A stretch of 64,000 bases of DNA from Teichococcus oryzae (GTDB lineage Bacteria > Pseudomonadota > Alphaproteobacteria > Acetobacterales > Acetobacteraceae), in contig NZ_VUKA01000001.1 in the NCBI RefSeq assembly GCF_008386565.1, positions 558,001-622,000 of the forward strand. The letters run 5' to 3'. Positions 63,403-64,000 of this stretch are shown one piece after another. A model generated the notes under the pieces. It did no database searches and was not told the DNA's origin. It worked only from the letters and a program-made list of their open reading frames with translations. Position 1 is the stretch's first letter. Each line of letters starts with the position of its first letter. A program made the translations under genes and the position numbers.

Positions 63403-64000
63403 ATGCGCCGGGAATCCCTCCGCGACCTTTTCATCGCAGCGGTGGCGCTGGCCGTTTTGCTGGTGCTTCCGGTGCTTTTCCCGCAACCCGCGCTGCGTGA
63501 CTTCCTGGTTTATGTCATCGCCTATGGCTTGCTGGCCATGTCACTGAACCTGCTGGTCGGGCTCACGGGGCTGGTTTCCTTCGGCCATGCCGCCTACTTC
63601 GCTTCCGGGGCCTACAGCTTCGGCCTGCTGATGCAGAGCGGCCATTTCTCCGTGCCGATGGCGATGCTGTGTGCCCTGGCGGGCACGGCGTTGCTGGCGC
63701 TTGTCATCGGCGCCATCTGCGTGCGGCTGAAGGAGATCTACTTCTCCTTCATCACCCTGGCCTTCCAGATGTTCATCCACAGCATCATCCTGACCTGGGT
63801 GGACGTGACCGGCGGCGACCAGGGATTGCGGGGCGGCATCCCGCGGCCCGCGTTCCTGGGCATCGATCTCAGCCAGGCCGGGACGCTCTATGCCTTCTGC
63901 GCCGTGGTGTTCATCGTCTGCCTTCTGATCATGCGCCAGGTCTGGCAATCGCCCTTTGGCTACACACTGCGCATGATCCGCGACAACCCGGCGCGGGCCA
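63403..64000 (+). CDS. livM: Branched-chain amino acid-type ABC permease LivM (partial)
   Basis: Open at the window edge; 199 codons are visible. It begins MRRESLRDLFIAAVALAVLLVLPVLFPQPALRDFLVYVIAYGLLAMSLNLLVGLTGLVSFGHAAYFASGAYSFGLL, the standard LivM start, then EIYFSFITLAFQMFIHSIILTWVDVTGGDQGLRGGIPRP and a last helix before FGYTLRMIRDNPARA, the cytoplasmic coupling loop. livG and livF are expected beyond the edge. Confidence 0.93.
   Translation, partial: MRRESLRDLFIAAVALAVLLVLPVLFPQPALRDFLVYVIAYGLLAMSLNLLVGLTGLVSFGHAAYFASGAYSFGLLMQSGHFSVPMAMLCALAGTALLALVIGAICVRLKEIYFSFITLAFQMFIHSIILTWVDVTGGDQGLRGGIPRPAFLGIDLSQAGTLYAFCAVVFIVCLLIMRQVWQSPFGYTLRMIRDNPARA

Overview
The window is a GC-rich chromosomal segment that looks like an alphaproteobacterium of the Acetobacteraceae (Roseomonas-like). 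The grounds are the very high GC, the aa3 cytochrome oxidase cluster with ctaG/Cox11 and SURF1, the rplU-rpmA-obgE-proB-proA-nadD-rsfS-rlmH gene set, lipid A genes, several tripartite-tricarboxylate (Bug/TctC) binding proteins, and many solute transporters with their own regulators. Genus is inference. Nothing marks it as a plasmid or an intact prophage.

Layout. 1-3904 (-): phosphonate ABC importer phnC-phnD-phnD'-phnE plus the first codons of a further gene; phnD is present twice in tandem. 4027-7705: two EamA permeases, a SIMPL protein and a PmtA-like methyltransferase. 7774-14024 (+): cytochrome c oxidase operon coxB-coxA-ctaB-small membrane ORF-cox11-coxC-surf1. 14028-20595 (+): M32 carboxypeptidase, HxlR regulator with MATE efflux pump, AbgB-like amidohydrolase with a peptide-type binding protein. 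20621-22572: an HxlR regulator divergent from a VOC/DHFR-like pair. 22577-25627 (-): lpxK, waaA and an acyltransferase. 25733-37335 (-): rlmH, rsfS, nadD, proA, then proB, obgE, rpmA and rplU. This conserved cluster is interrupted by + strand genes (a glycosyltransferase-like protein, SulP, YegD-type Hsp70, DUF4242). 37578-38482: tRNA-Ser(CGA), a decayed XRE-type regulator and two very small genes. 38658-48235: MFS/TetR pair, pepT, a peptide-type binding protein, a cupin, a Bug protein, an MFS transporter and hypothetical genes. 48281-54531: MHS transporter, Bug protein, catabolic HMG-CoA reductase and HMG-CoA lyase, and a MocR regulator. 54640-56755: MFS transporter divergent from an AraC regulator. 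57393-64000: LysR regulator divergent from a Baeyer-Villiger monooxygenase, an ester hydrolase and a branched-chain-type ABC importer (binding protein, LivH, partial LivM).

The most unusual object is rsfS. Its ribosome-silencing domain of about 105 residues is preceded by about 330 residues of Ala/Thr/Lys/Arg/Pro repeats resembling histone H1 tails, and followed by an 80-residue Asp/Glu-rich tail. In the same cluster, rlmH and nadD have no ATG, GTG or TTG near their expected starts. Both have a CTG that overlaps the preceding stop as CTGA.

The regulatory sites reported are inverted repeats and promoter-like boxes read by eye. No database search was run, so family names come from recognised motifs and gene order.
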